In this document: in pieces, positions 23,901 to 36,414 of the stretch | Layout: every line of letters begins with the position of its first letter | Position numbering within the stretch: the first letter of the stretch is position 1 | DNA from: Hofstenia miamia | Taxonomy: Eukaryota > Xenacoelomorpha > Acoela > Hofsteniidae | DNA: 64,000 nt | NCBI GenBank assembly: GCA_900660155.1 | Contig: CABFPE010000057.1 | Location: forward strand, 1,174,925 to 1,238,924 | Reading direction: 5' to 3' | Notes under the pieces: generated by a model | What the model was told of the DNA's origin: nothing | What the model saw: the letters and a program-made list of their open reading frames with translations, nothing else | Databases searched by the model: none | Program-made: the position numbers and the translations under genes

Positions 23901-25028
23901 TTTGAATTTGTTGTATGTTTGAAATGTTGATTTGTGTTTAGAGGTTTACTAAGGTTAGTGTTTCAACTTCAAACATATATTTGTGACAATCTTTGAATCT
24001 TTGCTATTATCTCAAAATCTACTGTATGTGAACTGAATACATTGCTTCAGCAGCATCATTCCGCTTTTTTAAATGAATTTGATGTCTTACCAAAGAATTT
24101 GCTAGGCGCCATCACGGCTTGCAGTTGCTTATTCCCTTAAGAACATCTCAACATGCGTTCGGAAGTGTCAGTAATAAATTTGTTCCCTTAATCTGTACAA
24201 ATGAGCTAAACAGGCCACTTCTTGTTTGCACAATTGCAGACATGCGATTCGTAAACCTCGCTAACTTTCTTTTTCACTTTTGGGTTGAACATCATCAGTT
24301 TGCATTTATTTCCAAGTTGTCAGATGTTTCATTCCCAGTCAAGTAGCAGCGCCCGTGTTGATTATTCTTTCTCTGAAAATGAACAAATTTTCGGATTCTG
24401 GTTTCAGTGACGTCATGTAAATTAAAGATTAATAATTGTGCGGCCTACGAGATATGCCGTCCGCAAAAGTAAAGTACATGGTGGAATCTCCCACCGTCAA
24501 GTTTTCAAAATTGATTTTGATTGGCCAAATCAAAAAATTTTCAACAAAAAATTAAAAAATTTTAAAAACTAACTCATGAAGTGCATTGTTAGGGTCCTCA
24601 CTTGGTAAAAAATGAGATGTCCCCTTCCGAAAATCTTGCTTACACTGATATCTCTAGGCCGTAATGTAACAAAAAAGCCTCCCTCAGTTTTTTCATTACA
24701 AGAAATCACATAAATAAATTGTAAGTGAATAGGGTAAAATTTCAAATGCAAAATTAATTATTAGGACATTCAAACTAAGCCGTAAGTCTATTTTGAAGAA
24801 AGACCCTGCATTTATCAATAAAATATATATATATACTTTCATTTTTGCGATTTGCTAGGAGAATCATTGAACGTTTGTTATTAAACCGAATATTCGAAAG
24901 CTAGCCAATAATAAATAGCTAACGGTTATTTAGAGTCACTAATTACCGTTATTTAAACGAATCTCCATCCTTGAACAAACAGAAAGCCAACACTTTTTTA
25001 TACCAATATTCTCTTTGAGAACTATCAC
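23901..25028. other. no gene recognised
   Basis: A 75-codon plus-strand ORF at 24119-24346 lies in a GC-richer patch but is not recognisable. A (TA)n run lies at about 24823-24836. Confidence 0.4.
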
Positions 25029-25244
25029 CATACATCAGCGATGCATTACTTGGCTTGCAGACCGTTACTGTAAATGGATCAAGGCAATATTTATGAAAAA
25101 AATTGACCCAACTTGACCCAAATTTCATTGAGTTGTTAATATGCTTGAAGCAACTCAAAACTGTGTCAAAAATATTGTCAAATATGATCAACTTAAATTT
25201 TAATAGTTCCACAGGTCTTTCTTCATGAAAAGAAAACACATAGG
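25029..25244 (-). CDS. possible internal exon, unknown protein
   Basis: On the minus strand the acceptor (CATTTTATAG) directly follows an (AAT)n tract. 216 nt stay open in one frame, then a donor GTGATA. The reading gives about 71 residues, including FHEERPVELLKFKLIIFDNI, VLSCFKHINNSM, SSWVNFFHKYC and PFTVTVCKPSNASLMY. The same frame stays open past the donor for about 26 codons more, so a read-through single exon is possible. No family recognised. If real, the exon lies immediately downstream of an (AAT)n tract that would be in the preceding intron. Confidence 0.3.
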
Positions 25245-25254
25245 CTATAAAATG

Positions 25255-25255
<1 letters not shown>

Positions 25256-25316
<61 letters not shown>
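25256..25316. repeat. (AAT)n microsatellite
   Basis: About twenty AAT units with no LINE attached. It serves as an unoccupied comparison site for the TAA-targeting LINE seen elsewhere in the window. Confidence 0.9.
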
Positions 25317-27092
25317 TGCCTAAATTTGCGTACATTGGAAAACTTTAGACAAACGGTAAGACTAAGCATAAATGGTTTGTTTCATCTTTCATGTGATAAA
25401 CAAACTGTTCATATGAAGTGAAAAAAGCAGTTATTTTCATGGCAACATTGATTTATTGAGTATAGAATTTTAGAATTTTTTTAACATAGTTGATTTTTGG
25501 AAGGCCCAAATTGAGTTTTCAATAACTCATTCCATCCAAACAGATCCAGAATGATAAAGCATTGGAATTTTGTATTTAATATATACATACTGTTAAATAT
25601 ATATCCTTCCGCCCATTGTGAAAATTATATCGGAGAAAAATTGTAAAACTGCGATAAATTTATTATGGAAAATATTTAAATAGATATTAAAGATTATCTT
25701 AATTCCTCAATAGCAAAATCTAATCTATGAATTAATTTGTAAATTTCAATTTTGTTAAGAAACGGTGGGGCATTTAATTTTTAAGATAAAAACCCAATCT
25801 AGAGATTCAATAATACTTCCTTACTGCAATTCACACCTACGTGCACAATTGAAAGGATATTTATGATGCATGTAATTATAATAACTGATATTATGAATGT
25901 ATGATTGAATCTTATATTGATTTGACAATATCAGCATAATTTTGCTTGATGCTTTTGGACTCCTGGTCTTAAAATTTCATATCTAATTCTTGTTAATCAA
26001 GTATATTTAGAAAAAAAATTCCGATGAGTACTTCCATACATTTGTATTTCTGGACCTGCCTCGAAGAAATCGAAGATAAAGATAAGACAAAGTTAATGCA
26101 ATTAATTCGAAATCAAATGTTCAATAATGCTATGTGAGAATATATTTTTATGTAACAATATTATTAAATTTGTAGACGCACGAAATTAAATTTAAGATTT
26201 AGTTTTCTTTCTTTTGGACGAATTTTATTGTCTATAAATTCTCGGTAAAATATATAGCGTAAATATAGCGCTAATTGTTTCAAAATTTATCAAAATTATT
26301 TTTCAAAGCCCCGAAATTTCTTAAAAAATCACTTAATAATGCACATCGATTCCGCAAATTGATTTAAGGTACTCATGCGCCATCGCGCGACATAAATATT
26401 TTATTGCAAGAAATATTTCAGGTAATGAGATGAAAAAAACACTGCAAGTTGAACAAAAAATGTTCTTAGTTAAGCGATTTGAATAGAATTCACTGAATGC
26501 ATATCATTCAAATATAGTCCGTAGTTTTATGTCTTGTATTCCTTAAAAAATCTCTATGTTCATCTTCGGAATTGAATAGAATATAACTAAATTCATATTT
26601 ATTGTATGCTAGGAATCGTTGGCTTCCACTTAAACAAATGATCACGTCAATAGGTCTACTGGCATGCTTGAGAATTAGTTTGCGATTAGTCTGTTCCAAA
26701 TCTTATTAGGTAAAATTAGAAAATCCTCGGAATATTACCCTGTTAATACAGATCAATTTTTCAGATATCTAAATTTTCACTTTCCCAAACAATTGCTAAA
26801 GAGCTGATATAGCAATTAACGTTTTTATACAAAATGCTCCTTCTAAATGAAAGCATAAGTTACACAAAGCAGTATTACAAACTATTTTAAGGTGTCAAAT
26901 TTCCAATGGAAGCTGATAAAAACAAAAAATATGGAAATTTAAGAAATTTGTAATGTGGGTTAAATGTCAATTCAATTAAAGAGATATAATTATTATCACA
27001 ACTATCACAACTATCACAATAAGATATTTGCGGGATAGGCAATTCGAGTAACCAAAAAGGAAATTACCCCATGTTTCCTGCTTAAATTTTAC

Positions 27093-27136
<44 letters not shown>

Positions 27137-28223
27137 TCATTTAATGAAGGGCATTAAGAAAAATTATTTCAAAAATATGTATTTGTCTAATGCTCTGCTC
27201 ATTTTATATGCATGCATTACTTTTGTTGTACATAATTCGAACAAGCTCTTTGTTAACTGAAGTGCCATAAGTTTGTCTGTACTTAATGGCTTCCTGAATA
27301 CCACCTTCCTCACAAAGTGGGTTTAACATATACTTGTAATTTTCAGTCATTGGTTTTGAGAATTCCTCATTTTGAGATGCTTTAAAGTTTCCTTAAATTT
27401 TTCTTTCTATGATTTTTCATTTCATCTTTAAGAAAGACAAAGTGTTATGTAAAATGCTAGCTAGAATTCTTTCATCTAAGTTTCATTGTTATCTGTTATA
27501 GGTGCAGTCTTTATTAATCATATTTTCAAGTCACACTGTATGCAATATTTTAATCATTAAATAACGATTTAAAATAATCATTTAAATCTGTTTAGCATTT
27601 AATTACAAAGCGGTTTATAATAATTTTGATGTGCTATAATGTTCAGCATTTTGCTTTGAAGTATTTTGTGTAGGCAGCATGTTTAAATTCTACTCTTGAT
27701 TAACTATATTTTACAAGTTGATAGTTTAGTTTAAGACATAGTTTATTCAATTTTTATAAATGGATATTGCTATTATAACCCAATTTTTAATACTAAATTA
27801 TTGAATAATATATTTTGATTGAATTACACAATAATTGGTTTTAGAATTGAATTTTGTTCATGTACAGCCCTTATAACCTCTTTGTGAAATGCATATTGTT
27901 CATAATGATCAAATATCAGATAACAAGTTACTAATGCTAAACAGTTAATCTTTCTTGTGTTCGAAACATGATATAGTCAATTATAGAAGAACTTTTTGAA
28001 CATATAATTGTCACAGTTTCAGCAGAATGCACTGATATATTGTAAATATCAACTAAATGCTGGATATATTTTATCAATTACTAATAAAATGTTGATGGTC
28101 GAATAAAATGGTCAATGCTTATATACATACTATACATATATATATATATACATATATATGTATGGTATATATATATATATATGTGTGTGTATATATAAAT
28201 ATATATATACATATATATGCATA

Positions 28224-28260
<37 letters not shown>

Positions 28261-30252
28261 CGAATTTCGAAGTTGTCATCACCTTAGTATCAATTTGCCC
28301 CTAAAAATAATTTTTTGTACACACGTTGCTATTTATTTGGGTGAACAACCAATTTGATTGTATATCTAGGAAATCACAATTTTGAAATATAAATTTTTAG
28401 CATGTTTTTTATCTTTTACTAATGCATTTGGTTGCAGACAACATATTTCTGAGATAGCGAAGCAGTAATGAAAACAAGTTATGCTCTGATTTTTGAAGTG
28501 GTCATCATTGGCTAAGATCGCTAATAATGAATAAATATAGCGTCATTCCTTGATTTAGAGTTACAGTACGAGCCACAGAAATCCCCGTGAAACCTGTGTT
28601 GCGAATTTTCATCTTCTCCCCCACGAGTTTGATGCGGATAGCGAATTCCCATGGGGCACCACGAATCCCCACCTTAATCGAAAATCCTGTAAATTCAGCA
28701 CTTGGTTAAGCATAAGCTGCTAATATTATTCAATTACACCATTTTGCATAGATTCAAAATGCCAAAGGTATTGGACACTCCACATTTTTTCCAAGAAAAC
28801 ATTATTTTTCAAATGTATATTTTGTACAGTGAGATGCTAATACCATTCAATTTGATACGTCCTGTGGGCGCTGATTTTTAAAATCAGAGACAATATTTGA
28901 CTACAAATGTTTTCCAAATAGCACTTTCTATAGTGTTCTAAGTTTGTATTTTTCTTCTTGTTCCCGATTCTATTTTGGATTGATTGGTTTTGTCAAATTG
29001 TCTAATTCAACAAAACAATGCTCATTGTCACAAATAAAAAATGACAATCCATTACATTGAAAAAAATTTCTGAAAGCACTTTTTCCCGATTGGCAAATAA
29101 GATCTTCTCATTTAACTATCATTAAAAGCCATTTGAAATAATGAAATTTCATATCAATATCGAAATTGTGAATGATTTCTGTTCTGTTTGCCAGTAAAAA
29201 GTACTGGAGTTCTGATCAAATGAAGCTATGAAATTCCATGAAATTCCAATTGCATTGGTAACTAAACATATCCTACAGCGTATCAATAAGTTTTTAAAAT
29301 TTTATAAATTTGCTTCATGATTTGCTTAGATATGTGCAGTATTTTCTTCTTTTTCTAATTTATATAAGTGTCTGAAGGTTTATGATATAAACTGTATATT
29401 CAACATATACGACTATATGAAAATCCTTTAGCATTTAAATGAAAACTACAAAAAATGAGATGCATTCAATTTAATTAAATATAATGGTGCAATGATAAAT
29501 TTAGAAGTAGTTGTTATAAAATATATTTGTATGTAATTGAAATATGAATTCTACTAAATTTGCATCATTTTATTATGTAATATTGTACTAACCAAAATGT
29601 CCTTGTATATATTCTTTCACAATGTGGTAATCATTTTGGCAATAAAAAATTTAACTTAAGTTTTTCAATTTTGATTAGATTGTAAAATAATTTTTTCAAG
29701 GCATTTCAATATAGCAGGAAGTGAAATGAAGCTTTAGTAGGTTTCAAACAATTTTAAGCTAGTGCTGCACTTTTGTACAAATTATTTTTATGTTAATTTT
29801 AATATTCACGATTACAACTAATGATAAATAGAAAAATGTTTATTTTAATCCATAATATGGATTGTGAAGTCAAATGTGATTTAATACTTGTGGCATCATA
29901 TCTAAAATTGTACAGTTTACCATAGTCATTCATCATTAATAATATTATAGATGGCGTACTTTAGCTAGCTTCTTCTAGCAAATCGCCAGTGTTTTAAACT
30001 ATATTTATAGAAAAGAATCTGTGATAATGTACAGTTAAATATGAACTAGTATTTATGCTTACTACGTAAGCCTTATGGAAAAATAAATTTTATAAAAATC
30101 AGAAAAAATTTTAAATGCTTTTTATCTTATCTAGCTTCACATAGAATTTGTAAGAAAGGATTTTGCTTTTTAGTTAAAAATCCAACTCTCTATGTTATAT
30201 TTTAAATCAAATTGGAAATTAACTTTGATAAGTTATTTGAATTTAGCAGTAG
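25317..30252. other. gene-poor stretch; GC-richer patch at 28570-28680
   Basis: Predominantly AT-rich. A minus-strand 63-codon ORF at 26508-26699 (RPIDVIICLSGSQRFL) is protein-like but unrecognised. (TA)n tracts lie at about 27097-27133 and 28132-28258; the second is long and interrupted. The patch at 28570-28680 repeats words like GGGGATTCGTGG and GGGGATTTCTGTGG on the minus strand and is probably a repeat fragment. Confidence 0.45.
28132..28258. repeat. long imperfect (TA)n tract
   Basis: About 125 bp of TA dinucleotides interrupted by CATA, GTAT and TGTGTG. It is the largest simple repeat in the window and could form cruciforms. Confidence 0.9.
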
Positions 30253-30420
30253 CTGTTGACTCTTGCAAGAACTTCCACAACCAAAAGAATAAACGATGGT
30301 TTCAAAAAGATTGCAAGGGTTCTTTCTGATGAAGGAAACCATATCTTGTGCAATAAGGGCTCGCAAACTGAAGTCGTCATGGTAGAACTGTCTGAAGATG
30401 TTCCCCTTTCAAGATTCTAA
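30253..30420 (+). CDS. coding-like segment, unknown protein
   Basis: A 55-codon open segment ends at TAA (30418-30420). It reads INDGFKKIARVLSDEGNH, ILCNKGSQTEVVMVEL, then SEDVPLSRF. The composition and charged/hydrophobic patterning look like a conserved protein, and the DNA is markedly less AT-rich than its surroundings. The minus strand is also open, so direction is not certain. No splice partner found. Possibly an exon or a retrocopy scrap. Confidence 0.25.
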   Translation: MLTLARTSTTKRINDGFKKIARVLSDEGNHILCNKGSQTEVVMVELSEDVPLSRF

Positions 30421-31668
30421 CTATACCTACTTAATGTAAGTAGGTGCGATACCTATAATTGTTTAAAACATTGAATACAAGATTGTTGGTTTCAAAAATT
30501 TTGTTTACAAGATGGCTTTGTCTTGTGTTTCCTAGCTCCAGCAATAATTACTATATTCATTATGTTAATGAGTAGAATATATATAAATAATTACTATACT
30601 TCTATGAATGAACAAATTTAAATGACAAATCCCATTACAAAAGTTCACAGATTCCATTAAATTGCAACATTATTAATTTGTTTTATCACTTTTAGAAAAG
30701 AATTTAGAAAACATAAGTAAATGAAAATAGCTAGATATATAGATTTGTTATATAAATAAAATGGTAAATTTTGTACCGGATTTTTGTATATCAAAGGTTT
30801 GCTTAACCATGTCAATTGCAGAAATTTAATTCATGTATTGTACTACTTAATAATTATAAACACAGCAATCGTGTGAATAGGTTTTTAATTGTTTTGAATT
30901 CCTAGTCTACAAGTACATTTAAAAAATTGGTTTTGAATTGCACAATATACTATCTTATCCAAGGGATTTATGTAATGGCTGCAATCAATGCATAACTGAG
31001 CTAGGATCTTTGCATAGCATGAGAATTACTTTTTGTTTATAAGTACTCCTTCAGCGATTGAATTTAAGTTTGGCCGTACTTGAATCAGTTGGAAGCATTT
31101 GTTTATATGCCGATACAATCTCTGTTGTAATGATATTAAATGAATTCTCCGTGAGTTAATATAGTTCAGTTTAACTGACCTTAGTGAAACGGAAATGGTA
31201 GATTATTCAAACGCCGGTTTACTATCCTATCCTTGCTGCTAATCTCTTACGCTGGACCTTAATTCCACTACAGCTATTGCCTGCTTATTGTTGCCTTATT
31301 ATCTCTCTTCGCTTACAAAGGAAAGCCGCTAATAATTTCGCTAGTGTTGGTACCAATGGCCATTCGACCAGTTTTGCTGACACAGTGTAACCAATGTTGT
31401 TGAACTTATGCTTCGAAACGTGCTTAAGCGCAGATAAAACACTTATGTAAACTGCGTTCGGTGTGCACATTCAGACTTATCAATTAAGAGTTCTAGTGTC
31501 AACTTTCCACTGATCATCTCGCCTACTAAACCACAACCATCCAACTAATTTCTAATTCATTCAACCCCAAATTTCTTTCAACATTGCTTCCAACGTACAA
31601 TCAAATCAACCTTCAATAACCATCCCCAGTTTAACATTAACAGGGAAAGAACTTCCCATCTACAGTGA
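30421..31668. promoter_or_regulatory. probable upstream and 5' UTR region of the zinc-finger gene model
   Basis: AT-rich to about 31150, then less AT-rich. The strand becomes pyrimidine-rich from about 31490 to 31640 (CCACAACCATCC, CAACCCC), as in a leader. No clear TATA box or initiator could be fixed. The minus-strand ORF at 31285-31470 is probably a shadow. Confidence 0.3.
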
Positions 31669-34600
31669 ATGGCACAGATATCTATGGATTGCCACAAACC
31701 GCTTTTTGAAAAAATTCGTAAGTACAAATTCCACTAACCTTCAATTAACCTCTAATTTTTTTAATATATTGAAGAAAAGTTTTTAATCTTCTACATTCCC
31801 AGTAAGACTAGTATATTATTTTAATAAATTTTTTACACTCTTTGCCTTTTCAAATAAATGAAGAAAAATCTACTCAGTTTATTGCTTGAGATTTACGGCA
31901 ACTATCTTTTACTATGAGACTGACAATAATGTGCATTCGGAGGATATTTCTATAAATCATTTTGGAAAATCTTATTAAATAATTAGAGCTTAACAACAAT
32001 TAAAAAACATAAAACTACGCTTTCCATCTTAAAGCAGAAATATATTAAACTTAGAAAAAACTTCTCTTAACAAAGATAATTCAATTTGAATTGAAAATGA
32101 TTATCTAATTATAAAAAATTTACTTCTCTATAAAACTTAATTTACTGTAAGTGTGAGTAACGATAAATCAGATTCCAATGAGGTCACTCCAATCCACCCC
32201 TGGCATAATATTATCTATTTATATAAAGCCGTAAATAATCTGTGATTTTATCATTGCCGATTTACGTTAGTGATCCAGCTTTGAAGGTGACAGTGTGAGT
32301 TTAATCACATTGTTGTATACTACAAATTTAGGAATTTCATTGGCATATCATCGCAACAGCTTGACAGGATAATGCGAGCCTATATATTCTCTCAGAATAT
32401 CGAATGGAGTTTTTTTTAGCACAAATTGAATTGCTTCTAAATAGATATTTTAGTGGAGATTTGTTTGCAATATTACCAATGTAGATATTGGTGTAGTTAT
32501 TGAAATCACCTTCACAGTTATAGAAACATTTGAAAATTTGAGGCATAGCTTTAAAAAATGATGGAATACTTTTGATGTATTGTTTTGACAACCACAGTCG
32601 TAACAATTGCGGGTTTGAGAGGTGTTGGACCCTCAATAATAGCACATGTCTATCCTAAGACATCTAACTTTTCTAAAGTTTTTAAAAAACTTATATTTGG
32701 TTGTCCATAGACTTTTTTAGTTATAACAATAGCAACACTATAATCTTCAATAGAGATTCTTTATGTATGAATAGTATAATGTCTGGCTAGGGTTAGGGTA
32801 AGTGTTATATTTATACTGTCTAAATTTGATAAATATAGTAGAGCCCTGCGATTATTCGAAATTCAAGTCGAGATCCGAAAACTCAACTCAACATTTGGAG
32901 TACTCGAAACCAACTCGATATTAGCTTGAATGACATGTTTTTTTTCAGCTTTTGTTATAATGTCGACGAATCCATCGATCTTTCACTATTTATCTCAAAT
33001 TGTAAGTCGTCAGGCTTAGTTTCTCTCATTTAGTTTAGCATGTTGTATCTCTCTTGTACATTTATATAGAGTGGGTAGCACAGTTATACATAGCATTGCC
33101 TAACTAGAAAAATAAGTATAAATAAAATTGTAGCTCGACTCGAACTCGCCAGTTAGGATGCCAACTCGACTCGAGCCTAAAACGGCAACTCGCATGGGCC
33201 TAAAATATACATGCATAGATTCCGTTACAATTCTAATTTAGAAATATGAGTAAAAGTATTTCATTGATGTTAAATATTTCAAAAAAAATGCATTGAAGTA
33301 AGGCAAAGATATAATCATACATTGTATTTAAATATATTCTATATAAATATATTTAAATGTATTATATTTGCCTGAAAAGTATAAGTCTATTTTTGCTTTG
33401 AATTGAAAAATGCAATATGAAGCTGCCTATTGACAGCTAGTGTACCACAAATTTCTGAGCATTGCGGAAAAAATTTCTAGTAAAATTTGAAATTTTTTTT
33501 GCAATTTTAAAAAGAATCTTTGTGATGTGATGTTGATAGGATTGCAAAATAAGTATTTTTCACGCAGTTTTAGATCAATGTTTAAAATTCTTTACAATTT
33601 AAGAATCTACACATTTAGTTAAATTTTGTATTAAATCTGTTACTGAGATATTTTAAATATTTTTTATAAATTACATGTAGCCAATTTTATTAGTTACGAA
33701 ATTTATAAAAAATCAAGATTGAAAATAGAACTACAATGTATGGCAATATATATTATTTATTTTTATAATCTGTTAATCCTAGAATGCATAACGTATTCCA
33801 TTGATCATTCCATTGATCATGTAAAGGGCCTTTGCTAGATAAATATTTGTAATGAATCTTGCGCATATTTCAATGAAATACTACTATATATTATCAGATT
33901 TTCAGTACTATCAACATTTTAATATGAATTTTATACATTCTAGGGTTACACAATAAATATTTCGAGGTAGGACTTAATTAAACTTTGGAACAATTTATTC
34001 GCTCAGTTAAGCTCTAATTGTACCCGACATATTTTAAGTGGTACTATATTTCTTAGTTAGTGGATCATTTGAAGTAGACCATAGCTTATTTAGTGTATTG
34101 GATTAACAAACAGGGCTTATCTCTCGTCAACGGTACACAGAGTCTAGATAAATATTGATCAATTGATGCTTCGTTTGTTGACAGAATCTATTTTTTGCAT
34201 TAAATGACACTAAAAACTATTTAAACTTCTTCTATCTACTTACCTATAGATAAAGAAAGCAAGCATTTTATGCACCAGTTTTAGAAAAAGAACATTCTGG
34301 AATACCTGGTTAGACAAAGATTTATTGAACTTACTTAAAGTTCAGTTGATATTAATCTAATATTAACTGAAAACTCCTCATTCATAAGAAAATCCAACAG
34401 CGTCGCAGCATTGTGAAATATTGCGCAATACTCTTCTATTAAAATACTATAAATTAATGCAGAAAGCGATATGAATATTTAGATTTTAAAGAAATTTCAA
34501 TATCTCATTTCGATCACTTGCTAGCACAATCAGACAAATAGAGGTTAAAATATCACCTTAGTACACTTAACATAAATCAACACACACTTTTTCAATCAAA

Positions 34601-36383
34601 GTAAATTTTTGCTTATATCATTCAAACTGCAACTGCTTCAATATGAAAATAAGATATAATATACAGTGTCGGACATCGATATTGACAAATTTCATTCGCA
34701 AAGCTTAACCCTATAACTTTGATTTTAGAATTGAACTCAATTTTGGGAACGGAATTCAAATTTTCTCTGAATTTTAAATCGGAAATTTAGTTATAATACT
34801 GTGCCCGTGTGAACCTCTATACATACACATGGCATTTTATTCTAGCAAAAAAATCAAATTCAGTTTGAAAATTATAAAATTATATTTCGTTTCAAGTCAA
34901 GGGATTTTAACAAAATTTTAACAGCCATATTTTGAAACACTTGAATGCATTTATTTGAATACAGTAAACTTTTACCACTGAATTTGAATTTTTTTCTATA
35001 TACTAACTACAAAATATGTCTATGCAAAAGGTTTTTATGGTGCCCCTTACATTGCATTGAATGAAAATAAATTTCTTATAAATCACAAAGCAAAATTAAT
35101 TTTGGCGCTAAGAATCAAAATTATTTTATAAGTTTGGCGATAACTATTTAAACATTCATGGATAAAATATAAAGTCACTGCTAAATTGATTTTAGAACAG
35201 CATTAAGTAATTGTAATCAAATAATAAATTTGAAGTTGCAAACTTATTTATAATGCTTTGCAACGGAAACGACTATCTTCGATACCAAACGTTGTACGGA
35301 AATATTTGTCTAGTTAACAGCTGCATTTATTAAAGAAAACACTAATCTATAAGTGATTAACAGACTCACAAAAGCTTCTTAAACAAGAATTCGAATATAT
35401 TCATACTTATAAAACCATAGTTTAACAACGTATGCGTCTGTTTTCAGTTAAAAGCATGAAGTATTATAAACTTTTGAGAACACGCATCCTAGTAAATGTT
35501 GGAGTAAATTTTGATTGATGCCATTGGATCATATCATAATTGAAGTCCTGGAAATGAAGTGTTTTTTCAGCCTCAGCAATTAATGTGCCCCGTGACAGTA
35601 ATATTTTTGAACTGCAAAAACTATTGAACATATTGACTTAGGCTTTAGATGACAGAATTCAACTTTATTGTTAAACAATTGTTTTGAGTAAAAACATGGA
35701 TGTTTTAATAAATGATATACATGTATAATCGTATTATTAATAAATAATTGCGTTCGATAATAATGCATTTATATCTTTTACTCTAAAATTGAGCCTTTTA
35801 ATACTCATTTTTTAAAGAGGGATCATACTTATAAAAGTGTTGCAATTTGTTGTGCCTATCACAGTACTAATAAACGAAAATCAGTACTTTGTAGTCAGCA
35901 CCGACTGGCAAAGAAAATAAGGAGGAAAGGAATACAATCATATTTGCGAAGCTTGCTCCATAGAAATTGGAAATGGTCCTTTGTACTTATTTTGAAATTC
36001 CAAATATGATTCCTTTCTTGTCAAAATGTAGAGTAGCTGTTGTTTTAACTGTGCGTCGTATTATCAATTATTTGTTTTATGTAATAGCCTTATCAAATTT
36101 TATGTGTAAATTTGTTTCTTTCCTTTCTTTGTGAAATTTTTCAAAAAGCATTTTTTCAATTATCTCAAAAATATTAAATGCATTCTCAGTTCTATTCATA
36201 TATCATTATTTGTTGAATTGATTCTTTATTATCTTTGATTGCAGAGGCAAAAATATATTTTTTGAATGCAGGAGCTTTACCCTTATTCCCATCTCAAAAA
36301 ACTTCAATGATGGTAATGGCAGTAAACTGTTGTATTAAGATGATGTCATTTATTTTATAATAACTAAAATTGTCGTTTTACAT

Positions 36384-36414
<31 letters not shown>

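Noticed and set aside
24949-25335. Poly-Tyr protein N-terminus on the minus strand
   Set aside because: The Tyr run is the (AAT)n microsatellite; only the part after the AG at 25245 is kept as a possible exon.
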